Below the pieces are notes generated by a model. The model saw only the letters and a list, made by a program, of their open reading frames with translations, made no database searches and had not been told where the DNA came from. Positions 17,431-28,993 of a DNA stretch of 64,000 nt are shown piece after piece. The DNA is from Leifsonia sp. TF02-11 (GTDB lineage: Bacteria; Actinomycetota; Actinomycetes; Actinomycetales; Microbacteriaceae), in assembly GCF_017565305.1 (NCBI RefSeq), contig NZ_JAGEKP010000014.1, forward strand, positions 124,001-188,000, written 5' to 3'. Made by a program: the position numbers and the translations under genes. The first letter of the stretch is position 1. The number at the start of each line of letters is the position of its first letter.

Positions 17431-18396
17431 ATGAGCCAGATCCCGCCCACCCCGACCAACCTCCGCGGCGCTGTGGACCTGAGCGGTCTGGTGAACCGGC
17501 CGCAGGCTTCCGCGGGCGGCGCCGCAAGTGAGGCCGCGCCCGGCGAGGCGATCGAGCTCCCCAGCCTGTTCTTCCAGGGCACGGACGCGAACTTCAACGA
17601 CTTCATCGACCTGTCGATGCGGGTGCCCGTCGTCGTCGCGCTCTCGGCCTCCTGGGCCGACCCCGACCGGCGACTGGCGACGGTGCTCGACACGGTCACG
17701 TCCGACCTCAGCGGCCGGATCGTGCTGGTGCAGGTCGACGTGGATGCGAACCCGCAGCTCGTGCAGGCGTTCCAGGCCCAGTCCGTGCCCGCGGTCGCCG
17801 GCATCGTCGCAGGGCGACCCGTGCAGCTCTTCGCCGGGGCGATTCCCGAAGACCAGGTCAGGGACGTGGTCGCGCAGCTGCTCGAGCTCGCCGCGCAGAA
17901 CGGCGTCACGGGTACGGCGAAGGTCGACGCGACGGCAGGGGAGACGCCCGAGGACGAGGCCGCCGAGCCCGAGCCCGAACCGCTGCCGCCGCTGCACGCC
18001 GAGGCCTACGAGGCGATCGACCGCGGTGACTACCCGGCGGCCATCGCCGCCTACAAGACAGCGATAGCGCAGGACCCGCGCGACACGATGGCGATCGCGG
18101 GTCTCGCCCAGGTGAGTCTGCTCGACCGGCTCGCCGGCCGCACCCTCGACGAGATCCGGTCGGCGGCCGCCGCCGATCCCGCCGACCTCCACGCTCAGCT
18201 CGCCGTCGCCGACCTCGACCTCTCCGGCGGCCACGTCGATGACGCGTTCGACCGTCTGCTGACGGTGTTCCCCAGCCTCGACGCCGCGGGCAAGGAAGCG
18301 GTGCGGGCGCGCATCCTGGAGTATTTCGAGATCGTCGGTGTGGACGACCCGCGGGTGGGCAAGGCCAGGGCTAGGCTGGCCTCGCTGCTCTACTGA
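17431..18396 (+). CDS. YbbN-like co-chaperone: thioredoxin fold plus TPR, no redox cysteines
   Basis: A 321-residue cytoplasmic protein. A thioredoxin-like domain (about 55-155) is recognisable from VVVALSASWADPDRR and VDVDANPQLVQAFQAQSVPAV. The WCGPC active site is replaced by WADPD, so disulfide chemistry is excluded. A Glu/Pro linker (about 170-187) leads to TPR-like repeats (about 190-320: AYEAIDRGDYPAAIAAYKTAI...). This layout matches YbbN/CnoX-type co-chaperones, which bind unfolded clients; that function is from the family, not shown here. Start ATG with AGGAG upstream. Confidence 0.85.
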   Translation: MSQIPPTPTNLRGAVDLSGLVNRPQASAGGAASEAAPGEAIELPSLFFQGTDANFNDFIDLSMRVPVVVALSASWADPDRRLATVLDTVTSDLSGRIVLVQVDVDANPQLVQAFQAQSVPAVAGIVAGRPVQLFAGAIPEDQVRDVVAQLLELAAQNGVTGTAKVDATAGETPEDEAAEPEPEPLPPLHAEAYEAIDRGDYPAAIAAYKTAIAQDPRDTMAIAGLAQVSLLDRLAGRTLDEIRSAAAADPADLHAQLAVADLDLSGGHVDDAFDRLLTVFPSLDAAGKEAVRARILEYFEIVGVDDPRVGKARARLASLLY

Positions 18397-18473
18397 CCCG
18401 GATCCTCCTGCACATCGGAGGGGCCGAGGCACTCGCGGGCGGTTGATACCCCCCTCGCCTGGAAGGCTCACGC

Positions 18474-19259
18474 ATGTCCCGTGTGCTCGTCGTCGGCGGT
18501 ACCGGCTTGGCCGGACGCGCCGTCGCAGCTGAGGCCGTGGAGCGCGGCCATCGCGTCATCGTCGCAGCCAGGCGGATCCCGGACGACGACGCGGAGAGCT
18601 ACGTCGTCGGTGCCGACTACGTGACGGTCGACCTGGTGTCCGGCGACGGTCTCGAGGAGGCGGTCGACGGCGTCGACGTGGTGGTGGACGCGAGCAATGC
18701 GTCCGGACGGCGCGCGTCGCACGTGTTCGCGCACGGCTCGCGCAACCTGTTGCACACGGCGGCACGGTTCGGCGTCGGCCGGGCTGTGCTCCTCTCCGTC
18801 GCCGGCATCGACGGCGCGCGATATCCGTACTACCGGGCGAAGCTGGTGCAGGAGCGCACGTATCTGGACTCCCCGCTGGAGACCAGGGTCGTGCGAGCGA
18901 CGCAGTTCCACGACTTCGTGACCGCGATCTTCGAGCGCGGGCGTCGGTTCGGGATCCTGACGTCACCGGCCGCGACCCGGTTCCAGCCCATCGCCGTGTC
19001 CGACGTGGCGCGCGTTCTCGTCGATGCGGTCGAGGGAGCGGGGGAGCCGGAGGCGATCCGCACGGTGGGCGGCCCGCGCGTCGAGTCCGCACGCTCGCTC
19101 GCCCGGCAGTGGAAGCACGCCAGCGGCACGCGCCGCCCGATCCTCGCGGTGCGGCTCGGCGGACCGCTCGGCTCGGCGTGGCGCTCCGGGCGCAACCTCG
19201 CGCCGGAGCACGCGATCGAGGGGCAGGGCTACGACGCCTGGCTCCGCGGTGGAGCCTAG
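18474..19259 (+). CDS. NAD(P)-binding NmrA/SDR-a-like oxidoreductase or epimerase
   Basis: A 261-residue Rossmann protein with the N-terminal dinucleotide motif VVGGTGLAGRAV (GxxGxxG), VDASNASGRR in the second half of the fold, and LLSVAGIDGARYPYYRAKLVQE carrying a YxxxK pair. It belongs to the atypical short-chain dehydrogenase (NmrA-like) group, whose members are reductases, isomerases or redox sensors. Substrate unknown. Its last five residues and TAG stop lie inside the first unit of a 49-bp tandem repeat, so the C-terminus may have been remodelled by it. Confidence 0.75.
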   Translation: MSRVLVVGGTGLAGRAVAAEAVERGHRVIVAARRIPDDDAESYVVGADYVTVDLVSGDGLEEAVDGVDVVVDASNASGRRASHVFAHGSRNLLHTAARFGVGRAVLLSVAGIDGARYPYYRAKLVQERTYLDSPLETRVVRATQFHDFVTAIFERGRRFGILTSPAATRFQPIAVSDVARVLVDAVEGAGEPEAIRTVGGPRVESARSLARQWKHASGTRRPILAVRLGGPLGSAWRSGRNLAPEHAIEGQGYDAWLRGGA

Positions 19260-19390
19260 AGCAGCGCGAAGCGATGCCGCGACCCCAGCGCCGCGCGGTG
19301 GAGCTTGGGGCAACGCGCAGCGATGCTGCGACCCCAGCGCCGCGCGGTGGACCTTGGGGCAGCGCGAAGCGATGCTGCGACCCCAGCGCC
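19245..19390. repeat. Three-copy 49-bp tandem repeat between convergent genes
   Basis: Units begin at 19245, 19294 and 19343 (CGCGGTGGA...), each with the core GCGATGC(C/T)GCGACCCCAGCGCC. The first unit contains the stop codon of the upstream gene (CCTAG where the others read TTGG or CTTGG). Segments such as CCCCAGC...GCTTGGGG can pair, so it may act as a terminator region between the converging transcripts. A second short direct repeat (GAGCCGGCGACCGAGG) follows up to about 19430. Confidence 0.85.
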
Positions 19391-19439
19391 GAGGGAGCCG
19401 GCGACCGAGGACAGAGCCGGCGACCGAGGTTGCCAACGC

Positions 19440-21643
<2,204 letters not shown>

Positions 21644-21647
<4 letters not shown>

Positions 21648-23788
21648 CGGGCGGCCTCCAACGGCTTGACGGTCAGGATGTGAACCGGCTCGGAGAAGGC
21701 GTCGAGGCGCACGTAGTTGTCGGCTCCCCAGGTCCAGCGCTGGCCGGTCACCAGGTCGCGCACCTCGAACTGCGATCCCGGCGCGATGCCGAAGGCGGCG
21801 ACGTCGAGGTGCACCAGCGTCTCGCGCACCGAGTGCGGGTCGACGTTGGCGACGACGAGCACGGCATCGGGCTTGCCGCTGCGCGTGAACTCTCCCGCGA
21901 GGTACTTTGAGTACACGAGCACGGCATCGTCCTCGCTCCCGTGCACGTGCAGGTTGCGCAGCTGCCGCAGTGCAGGGTGCTCGCTGCGGGCGCGGTTGAG
22001 CATCGTGAGGTAGGGCGCGAGCGAGCGGCCCACCGCGGCCGCGCGGGCGTAGTCGCGGGGGCGGTACTCGTACTTCTCGTTGTCGATGTACTCCTCTGCG
22101 CCGGGGCGTGCGACGTTCTCGTACAGCTCGAACCCGGAGTAGACCCCCCAGGTCGGCGCCCCCGTCGCGGCGATCGCCGCCCGGATCTTGAACGCGGCAG
22201 GACCGCCGAACTGCAGGTACTCGGTGAGGATGTCCGGCGTGTTCACGAACAGGTTGGGCCGCAGGAAGTCCGCGGTGTCGTGGGCCAGGCCGGTGAGGAA
22301 CTCCGCGAGCTCCTCCTTTGTGTTGCGCCAGGTGAAGTACGTGTACGACTGCTGGAAGCCGGCCTTTGCGAGCGTGTACAGAAGGGCGGGCCGCGTGAAC
22401 GCCTCGGCGAGGAACACTACGTCCGGATCGGTGGCGTTGACGGTGTGGATCAGCCACTCCCAGAAGTGCAGCGGCTTGGTGTGCGGGTTGTCGACGCGGA
22501 AGATCCGCACGCCGAGGGACATCCAGTACCGCACGATCCGCAGGACCTCGGTGCGGAGCCCGTCGTAGTCGTTATCGAAGTTGATCGGGTAGATGTCCTG
22601 GTACTTCTTCGGCGGATTCTCCGCGTAGGCGATGGTGCCGTCGGGAAGGGTGGTGAACCACTCCGGGTGCTGTGTGACCCAGGGGTGGTCGGGGGAGGCC
22701 TGCAGGGCGAGATCGAGGGCGATCTCCAGCCCCGCCTGCTTGGCCTTGCCGATGAAGAACGCGAAGTCCTTCTCGGTGCCGAGATCCGGGTGGATGGCGT
22801 CGTGCCCGCCGTCGGGGCCGCCGATCGCCCACGGCGATCCCGGGTCGTTCTCCCCGGCGTCCAGTGTGTTGTTCGGGCCCTTGCGAAACGTGCGTCCGAT
22901 CGGGTGGATCGGCGGAAGGTACACGACGTCGAAGCCCATCGCCGCGATTTCGGGCAGGCGCTTGGCCGCGGTGCGGAAGGTGCCGGACTGCCAGGAGCCG
23001 TCCGGCAGGCGCTTGGCGCCCTCCGACCGCGGGAAGAACTCGTACCAGCTGCCGACACCGGCGCGTGTGCGCTCCACGAGCACTGCCCGCGTCGGGGACA
23101 GCGACGGCAGCGCGACGACCGGACGCTCGGCGAGGATACGCCTGATGCGGTCGTCCACGGCCGCCTGGAACCGTTCGTCGACACCGCGCTCCGCGTCCGC
23201 CACCACCCGGGCGGCTTCGGAGAGGTGGCGGCGCTCCGCCGTGGAGCGACGCTTGTCGGCGGCCGCCCTCGCGAGCAGGTCGTGCCCGATCGTCAGCATC
23301 AGCTCGACGTCGACGCCCGCCGGGACCTTGACCTCCGCGTTGTGCCGCCAGGTGGCGTACTCGTCGGCGTAGGCCTGGACGCGGTAACGCCAGAGACCCT
23401 CCTGCTCCAGCTGGACCTCGACCTCCCAGCGGTCGGTGCCCGGCGCGACGGCGTGCATGTGGTGCTCGGTCTGGGTACCTGACGGGTCGAGCAGCAACAG
23501 GTCGACCCCGATGCGGTCGTGGCCCTCGCGGAAGGCCGTCGCGCCGAAGGGCACGACCTCCCCGCTGAACGCCGTGGCCGCCCAGTGCCCTTCGTCGACC
23601 TGGGGAGACAGATCGAGGATGGGGATACGGGGAAGCAGGGGCTCGTAGTCGATGTCGACAGGCTCGACGGCCGGCGTGCCGGTGTCGGCCGCACCGCCCG
23701 GCTCCGTCTCCACGGGCGCCTGCGCCGGCTCTGCTGCGGCGGCTGATGGTTTGGTCGCTGCGCTCTTTCCCACATGCCGACCGTACAC
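21644..23788 (-). CDS. glgE: Alpha-1,4-glucan:maltose-1-phosphate maltosyltransferase
   Basis: GH13_3 enzyme that extends alpha-1,4-glucans with maltosyl units from maltose-1-phosphate, the key step of the actinobacterial GlgE pathway. It is 714 residues: a variable N-terminal Ala/Pro region (1-40), domain N with the dimer face (about 50-210), and the barrel with [19 protein letters not shown]. Nucleophile D433 (RVDNPHTKP) and acid E462 (FLAEAFTRP) are present. An in-frame TGA lies directly before the GTG at 23788, so the gene cannot start further up; no strong Shine-Dalgarno is seen. It is divergent from glgP across 65 bases. No treS or maltokinase gene is in the window. Confidence 0.95.
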
Positions 23789-23840
23789 TCATTCACTCAC
23801 GCGTCATGAGCCCATTAACACTCCCGTCACAAGCCTCCTT

Positions 23841-23846
23841 TATGCT
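23841..23846 (+). promoter_or_regulatory. Leaderless-type -10 box of glgP
   Basis: TATGCT ends seven bases before the GTG at 23854. TTAACA at 23815-23820 is a possible but distant -35 box. The ATG inside the hexamer (23842) is in frame with glgP but is better explained as part of the promoter. Confidence 0.5.
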
Positions 23847-23853
23847 CGTGCGA

Positions 23854-26421
23854 GTGAAGGCCATCCGTAGATTCACCGTCCGCGCCGTCCTCCCCGAGAA
23901 CCTCTCGGCCCTCGAAGAGATCGCGGGCAACCTCCGCTGGTCCTGGCACGAGCCGACCAAGGAGCTGTTCGCCCGCATCTCACCGGAGCTGTGGCAGGAG
24001 GTCGGGCACGACCCGATCGCCTTGCTCGGCTCCGTCGAGCCGGCGAGACTCGCCGAGCTGGCGGCGGATCCCGGCTACGTGGACTGGGCGAACCACGTCA
24101 GGGACGAGCTGCGCGCCTACATCCACGACCCGCGCTGGTACCAGTCGCTCGGCGACTCGGCGCCGGCCTCCATCGCCTACTTCTCGCCCGAGTTCGGGAT
24201 CGCGGCGACCCTGCCGCAGTACTCCGGCGGACTCGGCATCCTGGCGGGCGACCACCTGAAGGCCGCGAGCGACCTGGGCGTCCCTCTGGTCGGCGTCGGG
24301 CTCTTCTACCGCTCGGGCTACTTCTCGCAGGCCATCACGCCCGACGGCTGGCAGCTGGAGAGCTACCCGGTGCTCGACCCGGACGGACTCCCGCTCAATG
24401 TGCTGCGCGACCCGGACGGTTCCCCCGTGCAGATCACGCTGGCCCTGCCGGCGGGCGAACTGCACGCGCGCGTGTGGCAGGCCGCCGTCGGCCGCGTGCG
24501 GCTCCTGCTGCTCGACACCGACATCCCCGAGAACGATGAGAGCCTGCGCTCGGTCACCGACCGGCTCTACGGCGGGGGCGGTGAGCACCGGCTGCTGCAG
24601 GAGCTGCTGCTCGGGATCGGCGGCGTGCGCGCCGTCAAGGCCTGGGCGGAGCTCACCGGTGCGCCGGCCGCCGAGGTCTTCCACACCAACGAGGGCCATG
24701 CCGGCTTCCTCGGTCTGGAGCGGATCTCCGACCTGATCGGAGAGGGTCTCACGTTCGACGAGGCCCTCCAGGTGGTCCGGGCCGGCACCGTGTTCACCAC
24801 TCACACGCCCGTCCCGGCCGGCATCGACCGGTTCGACCGGCCGCTGGTGGAGCGGTACTTCTCCACCACCCTGCTGCCGGGCGTCGAGGTGGACGACGTG
24901 CTCGCACTCGGCGCGGAGGACTATCCCGGCGGCTCCGACGCGGTGTTCAACATGGCGGTCATGGGCTTGCGGCTGGGCCAGCACGCGAACGGCGTTTCCC
25001 GACTGCACGGGGAGGTCAGCCGGCAGATGTTCGGGGGACTGTTCCCGGGGTTCGACAATCCGGAGGTGCCGATCGACTCGGTCACCAACGGGGTCCACGC
25101 GCCGACCTGGACGGACCCGATGCTGCGGTCACTGGCCGTCGAGCGCCTCGGCACGGACGACACCACGCACGCCGACTGGGCGAACTCGGGCGCGGTCAGC
25201 GACCTGGACCTGTGGAGCGTGCGCACCCGGATGCGCGAGCAGCTCGTGCGCGACGCGCGCCGCCGGCTCGCCGCGGCGTGGGAGGCGCAGAACCCGGGCG
25301 GCATCGCGCCGGTCTGGATGAGCGACCTCCTCGACCCGAACGTGCTGACGATCGGCTTCGCCCGGCGCGTGCCGACTTACAAACGCCTCACACTGATGCT
25401 GCACGACCCGCAGCGGCTGCGGAACATCCTCCTCCACCCGGAGCGGCCCGTGCAGTTCGTGATCGCGGGCAAGTCGCACCCGGCCGACGACGAGGGCAAG
25501 CGCCTCATCCAGAAGCTGGTGCAGTTCGCGAGCGAGCCGGAGATCCGCCAGCGCATGGTGTTCCTACCGGACTACGACATCGGGATGGCCCAGTTGCTGT
25601 ATCCGGGGACCGACGTCTGGCTGAACAACCCGCTGCGACCGCTGGAGGCCTGCGGCACCTCCGGCATGAAGGCCGCCCTGAACGGCGGGCTGAACCTCTC
25701 GATCCTCGACGGTTGGTGGAACGAGTTCTACGACGGCGAGAACGGGTGGGCCATCCCGTCTGCGGACGCGGCGGGAGACGGCGCAGAGCGCGACGCCCTG
25801 GAGGCCGAAGCGATGTACGACCTGATCGAGCACCAGATCGCCCCGCGCTTCTACGACCGCGACGGCGACGGCGTGCCCGATGCCTGGGTCGCGCAGATCC
25901 GGCACACGCTCTCGACCCTGTCGGCGCCGCTGAGCGCGGAGCGCATGGTCGGCGAGTACGTGGAGCGGCTGTACATGCCGGCGGCGGCCAACGAGAAGCG
26001 CCTGAGCGCCGACGACTACCGCGCCGCGCGCGACCTCGCGGCGTGGAAGCAGCGCGTGCGATCCGCGTGGCCCGGCGTGAACGTCGCCCACGTGGACGCC
26101 GGCGGGCTCGACGCAGTGCCGCAGGTCGGTGACCGCTTGCGCGTGCGAGCACTGGTGCACCTGAACGGCCTCCGTCCGGAGGACGTCGAGGTTCAGCTCG
26201 TCTACGGCCGCAGCCACGACGGCGAGGACCTCACCGGCGTGCACTACGAGCGCCTGGAGCTCGAACACGCGATCCCGGGTGCCGACCCGTCGGTCGCCCT
26301 CGAGTTCGCGGGCGGCGTGACGCTCACCTGGGCCGGCTCGTTCGGATACACCGTGCGCATCGTTCCGGTCAACGACCTCCTGCTGTCGCCCGCCGAGCTC
26401 GGCCTGGTCGTCTCCGCGTGA
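23854..26421 (+). CDS. glgP: Alpha-glucan (glycogen/maltodextrin) phosphorylase
   Basis: GT35 phosphorylase releasing glucose-1-phosphate from alpha-glucans with pyridoxal phosphate. It is 855 residues and belongs to the 'MKAIRRFTVR' long actinobacterial/archaeal type. The PLP lysine is K606 in CGTSGMKAALNGGLNLS; FHTNEGHAGFL and VTNGVHAPTW are further family motifs. The start is ambiguous: an in-frame ATG at 23842 adds four residues, but it lies in a probable -10 hexamer. I chose GTG 23854 because it yields the family N-terminus and would allow a leaderless message. Together with glgE, glgB and glgX it provides both synthesis and breakdown of storage glucan. Confidence 0.95.
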   Translation: MKAIRRFTVRAVLPENLSALEEIAGNLRWSWHEPTKELFARISPELWQEVGHDPIALLGSVEPARLAELAADPGYVDWANHVRDELRAYIHDPRWYQSLGDSAPASIAYFSPEFGIAATLPQYSGGLGILAGDHLKAASDLGVPLVGVGLFYRSGYFSQAITPDGWQLESYPVLDPDGLPLNVLRDPDGSPVQITLALPAGELHARVWQAAVGRVRLLLLDTDIPENDESLRSVTDRLYGGGGEHRLLQELLLGIGGVRAVKAWAELTGAPAAEVFHTNEGHAGFLGLERISDLIGEGLTFDEALQVVRAGTVFTTHTPVPAGIDRFDRPLVERYFSTTLLPGVEVDDVLALGAEDYPGGSDAVFNMAVMGLRLGQHANGVSRLHGEVSRQMFGGLFPGFDNPEVPIDSVTNGVHAPTWTDPMLRSLAVERLGTDDTTHADWANSGAVSDLDLWSVRTRMREQLVRDARRRLAAAWEAQNPGGIAPVWMSDLLDPNVLTIGFARRVPTYKRLTLMLHDPQRLRNILLHPERPVQFVIAGKSHPADDEGKRLIQKLVQFASEPEIRQRMVFLPDYDIGMAQLLYPGTDVWLNNPLRPLEACGTSGMKAALNGGLNLSILDGWWNEFYDGENGWAIPSADAAGDGAERDALEAEAMYDLIEHQIAPRFYDRDGDGVPDAWVAQIRHTLSTLSAPLSAERMVGEYVERLYMPAAANEKRLSADDYRAARDLAAWKQRVRSAWPGVNVAHVDAGGLDAVPQVGDRLRVRALVHLNGLRPEDVEVQLVYGRSHDGEDLTGVHYERLELEHAIPGADPSVALEFAGGVTLTWAGSFGYTVRIVPVNDLLLSPAELGLVVSA

Positions 26422-26425
26422 TGTG

Positions 26426-26462
26426 ATGGCCCTCCCGCTCAGAAGGCGAGCGGGAGGGCCAT
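26426..26462. terminator. Bidirectional hairpin terminator between glgP and a convergent gene
   Basis: A perfect 15-bp stem (26426-26440 with 26448-26462) with a 7-base loop lies five bases after the glgP stop. It overlaps the stop codon of the minus-strand membrane protein gene. It lacks a clear T tail on either strand. Confidence 0.7.
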
Positions 26463-26978
26463 CAGTGCGACGGAGGCGGCGCCCAGCCCGGCTTCGGCGC
26501 GGGCGAGCGCAGGTCGGCGCGATCGGACGGCGATGATCGCCGAGACGGTGGCGAACACCAGGGCGGCGGAAACGACGAGTGCGGTGAGCGGGATGGCGTG
26601 GCCGGCGTGCTCCGCAGAGTGGGCCGGCCCGGCGTGGTGGCCCGCCGTGATCGCCACGAGCCCGGCCATGAGCACCGACTGCAGGGCGCGGTGCGCGTCC
26701 ATCCCCGGACGGGCTCGCGCGCCGGCGGTTGCGCCATCGGAGCCCGCATGGGGAAGCCGTGCGCGCACGGCCGCCGCGATGCCGAGGGCGACGAGTGCCG
26801 CCGCCCAGACGATGGCCGGCACGATCGGGTGCGGCAGCAGCATGGTGTCGGCCATCGCCCCGAGCATCGCCAGCATCCCCAGCCATGCCAGCGGGGAGCG
26901 GCGGTCGGCGCCCCCGGCGACGCAGCATGCTCCCAGCGCGGCCGGGAGCATGCTGCCGAGGTGGAGGGCCTCGATCAT
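26439..26978 (-). CDS. Small His-rich membrane protein coupled to the copper amine oxidase
   Basis: A 179-residue membrane protein with about five or six helices (roughly 8-25, 30-48, 50-70, 98-112, 125-150, 160-178). Loops carry many histidines, notably AGHHAGPAHSAEHAGHA at about 112-128, plus HP and MLLPHP motifs. This resembles the DUF5134 type of actinobacterial membrane protein that I associate with copper-handling genes; the family assignment is tentative. Its ATG overlaps the amine oxidase stop (ATGA), so the two are translated together. A role in supplying copper to the oxidase is my inference. The alternative is a generic small membrane protein. Confidence 0.6.
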   Translation of the reverse strand: MIEALHLGSMLPAALGACCVAGGADRRSPLAWLGMLAMLGAMADTMLLPHPIVPAIVWAAALVALGIAAAVRARLPHAGSDGATAGARARPGMDAHRALQSVLMAGLVAITAGHHAGPAHSAEHAGHAIPLTALVVSAALVFATVSAIIAVRSRRPALARAEAGLGAASVALMALPLAF

Positions 26979-28978
26979 CCGTGGTGGTAGGTGTGGTCGT
27001 GGTGCGTGTGGTCGCCGTCGCCGTGCCGGCCGGGAGCACAGTGCGCCGGCGCTTCGGCCGGCACGTTGAGCGCGGGGTTGCGGCCGAAGAAGCCGTACGG
27101 CTTCAGCGTGAACTTCGCGTAGTCCACCGGCATCACCGGCCAGTCCTCGACGCGCGGGAAGTGCGTCGGGCCGAAGGTGTGCCAGAGCACGATGTCCTCG
27201 CCGTCGAGCGAACGGTCGGCGGCCATGTAGGCGGGCAGCCCGTCGCCTCCCGGGTTCTGGTTGACGAACTCGCCGGCGGGGTAGCGCTCGTCGCTGGCGT
27301 ACTGCGTCACCCACAGCTGCTTCGTGGTGAACGTGGCGCGCGCCGCGACCGTGGCCGACGGGTCGGCCATCAGGGTGGGGTTCTGCTCGGCGTGCAGCAC
27401 GTAGCCGGTGGGACGCCCGAGCCGGTTCGTCTTCTCAGTGTTCACGATGTGCCAGGTGCGGCCGACGGAGGCGTCCGCGTCCCGTGCGCCGTCCGCCTCG
27501 CTCGCGATGCGGGTCACGCGCTTGGTGAAGGCGTTTCCGTAGGGGTTCGTCGCGCTGACCGGGAGGCGGACCGCGTCCACCTCCTCCACCGCGTTGGCGA
27601 GCCCGTCCACCATCATGTCGAGCCGCGCCGAGAACAGGTGCTGGTGGTACGGCGCGCCCAGGCCCGGGGCGACTTCGCTGGCGGTCGGCGAACCCTCCAC
27701 ATAGGCCGAGGTGAACAGGATGCCGGTCAGTTTGGCCTCGCACTCGATGGTGCCGTCGAGGTAGAGGTACCAGTAGAACCCGTAATCGTAGTTGCCGACG
27801 GTGGTGAAGAACGAGATCACCAGCCGACGCGATCGACGCACTTCGTTGGCGGACGTGAACATGTCGGTGTGCTTCCAGAGCGTCCCGTAGTCCTCCTCGT
27901 GCATGCAGATCGCGTTCTCGACCGTTTTGGGGCGGCCGAACTCGTCGGACAGCACGGCGTCGAAGTAGCGGATCTCGCCGAGGCAGTCGCAGCCCAGCGT
28001 GAGCGAGTTCGCGAAGCGGCCGAACAGGTACTCGCCGGTGTCGAAGTAGTTCTGCCAGTAGCGCGTGGGCGACGGGTCGGCGTACGGCACGACCATCTCC
28101 GCGATGGACGCGCGGTAGATCACCGGGCGCACCGTCCCGCCCTGATCGGGGTCGGCGAACGCGAGGTTGCGCAGGATGAGCCCCTCCCTGGCGTCGAAGC
28201 CGAGCGAGAACGACCAGTTCGCCCAGGTGACGGCGTCGCCCTCCACCCGGTAGCTCGGTCCCTCCGGCTGGGTGATCGAGATCGGCTTGAGGGTGTCGAG
28301 CGGAGCGGGGCGCTCCGTGGCGAGGTGGAAGTTGCCGGGCTCCTCAGGGACGGGGAGCTCGGCCGCGTCCACGACCTGGGTGACCTCGCGGGCGATGACA
28401 TCGACGTACGCGCAGAGCCCGTCGACAGGATGCGCCCACGGGTGGTCCTCCGCGTGATCCATCCGGAACGCGAAGACGCGGATGATGCGGCGGCCCTCCT
28501 CACCCGGGATGTCGTAGGAGCCGGGCGAGAGCGGCGCGTACACCACCTGCTCGCTCGTGAGCCCGCGCTTCGCGAGCGCGCTCAGCCAGCCGGTGTCCGC
28601 CGCCATCACGGCGCCGATGGCCTCGAACTCCTCCTCGAGGATCGGCACCTGGCCGCGTGATCCGTCGATCGGGACCACGGCGATGACCTCGCCGCGGGTC
28701 AGCGACACGGCGGCGTCGACGCTCGCGCCGGACGCGACATCGAGCAGGAGCACGCGCGCTTCCCGCTCGGGTGCGGGAGCGCTGCCGGCGAGCGCGGCGA
28801 GCACATCCGCCTTGTCCGGCTCCAGGAGGCCGACGTAGACGAAGCGGGTGGTCTCGGTGACGGCGCCCGCGTCGCGGAGGATGCGCGAGGCCGAGGCGAT
28901 CTCGGCGGCGGTGAGGCTCGAGAGCGGTCCAGGAGCGGTCGTCTCGCCGGGGAGGGTCAGGGGCAGTTCGGTGGTCAT
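26975..28978 (-). CDS. Copper-containing primary amine oxidase (TPQ enzyme)
   Basis: Oxidises primary amines (tyramine, phenylethylamine or histamine type) to aldehydes, releasing ammonia and hydrogen peroxide. It is 667 residues with two N-terminal N2/N3-like domains (about 15-215) and the catalytic beta-sandwich (about 230-640). Y397 in VGNYDYG is the TPQ precursor; D313 (YFDTGEY) is the catalytic base; copper ligands are H445 and H447 (YHQHLF) and H606 (THFPRVEDWP). No signal peptide is seen, so it is cytoplasmic as in Arthrobacter. The C-terminal 16 residues are strikingly His/Asp-rich (DHTHHDHTYHHG). An APC permease gene lies just upstream and a His-rich membrane protein gene just downstream. 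Confidence 0.95.
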   Translation of the reverse strand: MTTELPLTLPGETTAPGPLSSLTAAEIASASRILRDAGAVTETTRFVYVGLLEPDKADVLAALAGSAPAPEREARVLLLDVASGASVDAAVSLTRGEVIAVVPIDGSRGQVPILEEEFEAIGAVMAADTGWLSALAKRGLTSEQVVYAPLSPGSYDIPGEEGRRIIRVFAFRMDHAEDHPWAHPVDGLCAYVDVIAREVTQVVDAAELPVPEEPGNFHLATERPAPLDTLKPISITQPEGPSYRVEGDAVTWANWSFSLGFDAREGLILRNLAFADPDQGGTVRPVIYRASIAEMVVPYADPSPTRYWQNYFDTGEYLFGRFANSLTLGCDCLGEIRYFDAVLSDEFGRPKTVENAICMHEEDYGTLWKHTDMFTSANEVRRSRRLVISFFTTVGNYDYGFYWYLYLDGTIECEAKLTGILFTSAYVEGSPTASEVAPGLGAPYHQHLFSARLDMMVDGLANAVEEVDAVRLPVSATNPYGNAFTKRVTRIASEADGARDADASVGRTWHIVNTEKTNRLGRPTGYVLHAEQNPTLMADPSATVAARATFTTKQLWVTQYASDERYPAGEFVNQNPGGDGLPAYMAADRSLDGEDIVLWHTFGPTHFPRVEDWPVMPVDYAKFTLKPYGFFGRNPALNVPAEAPAHCAPGRHGDGDHTHHDHTYHHG

Positions 28979-28993
28979 GGGTTCTCACGTCTC

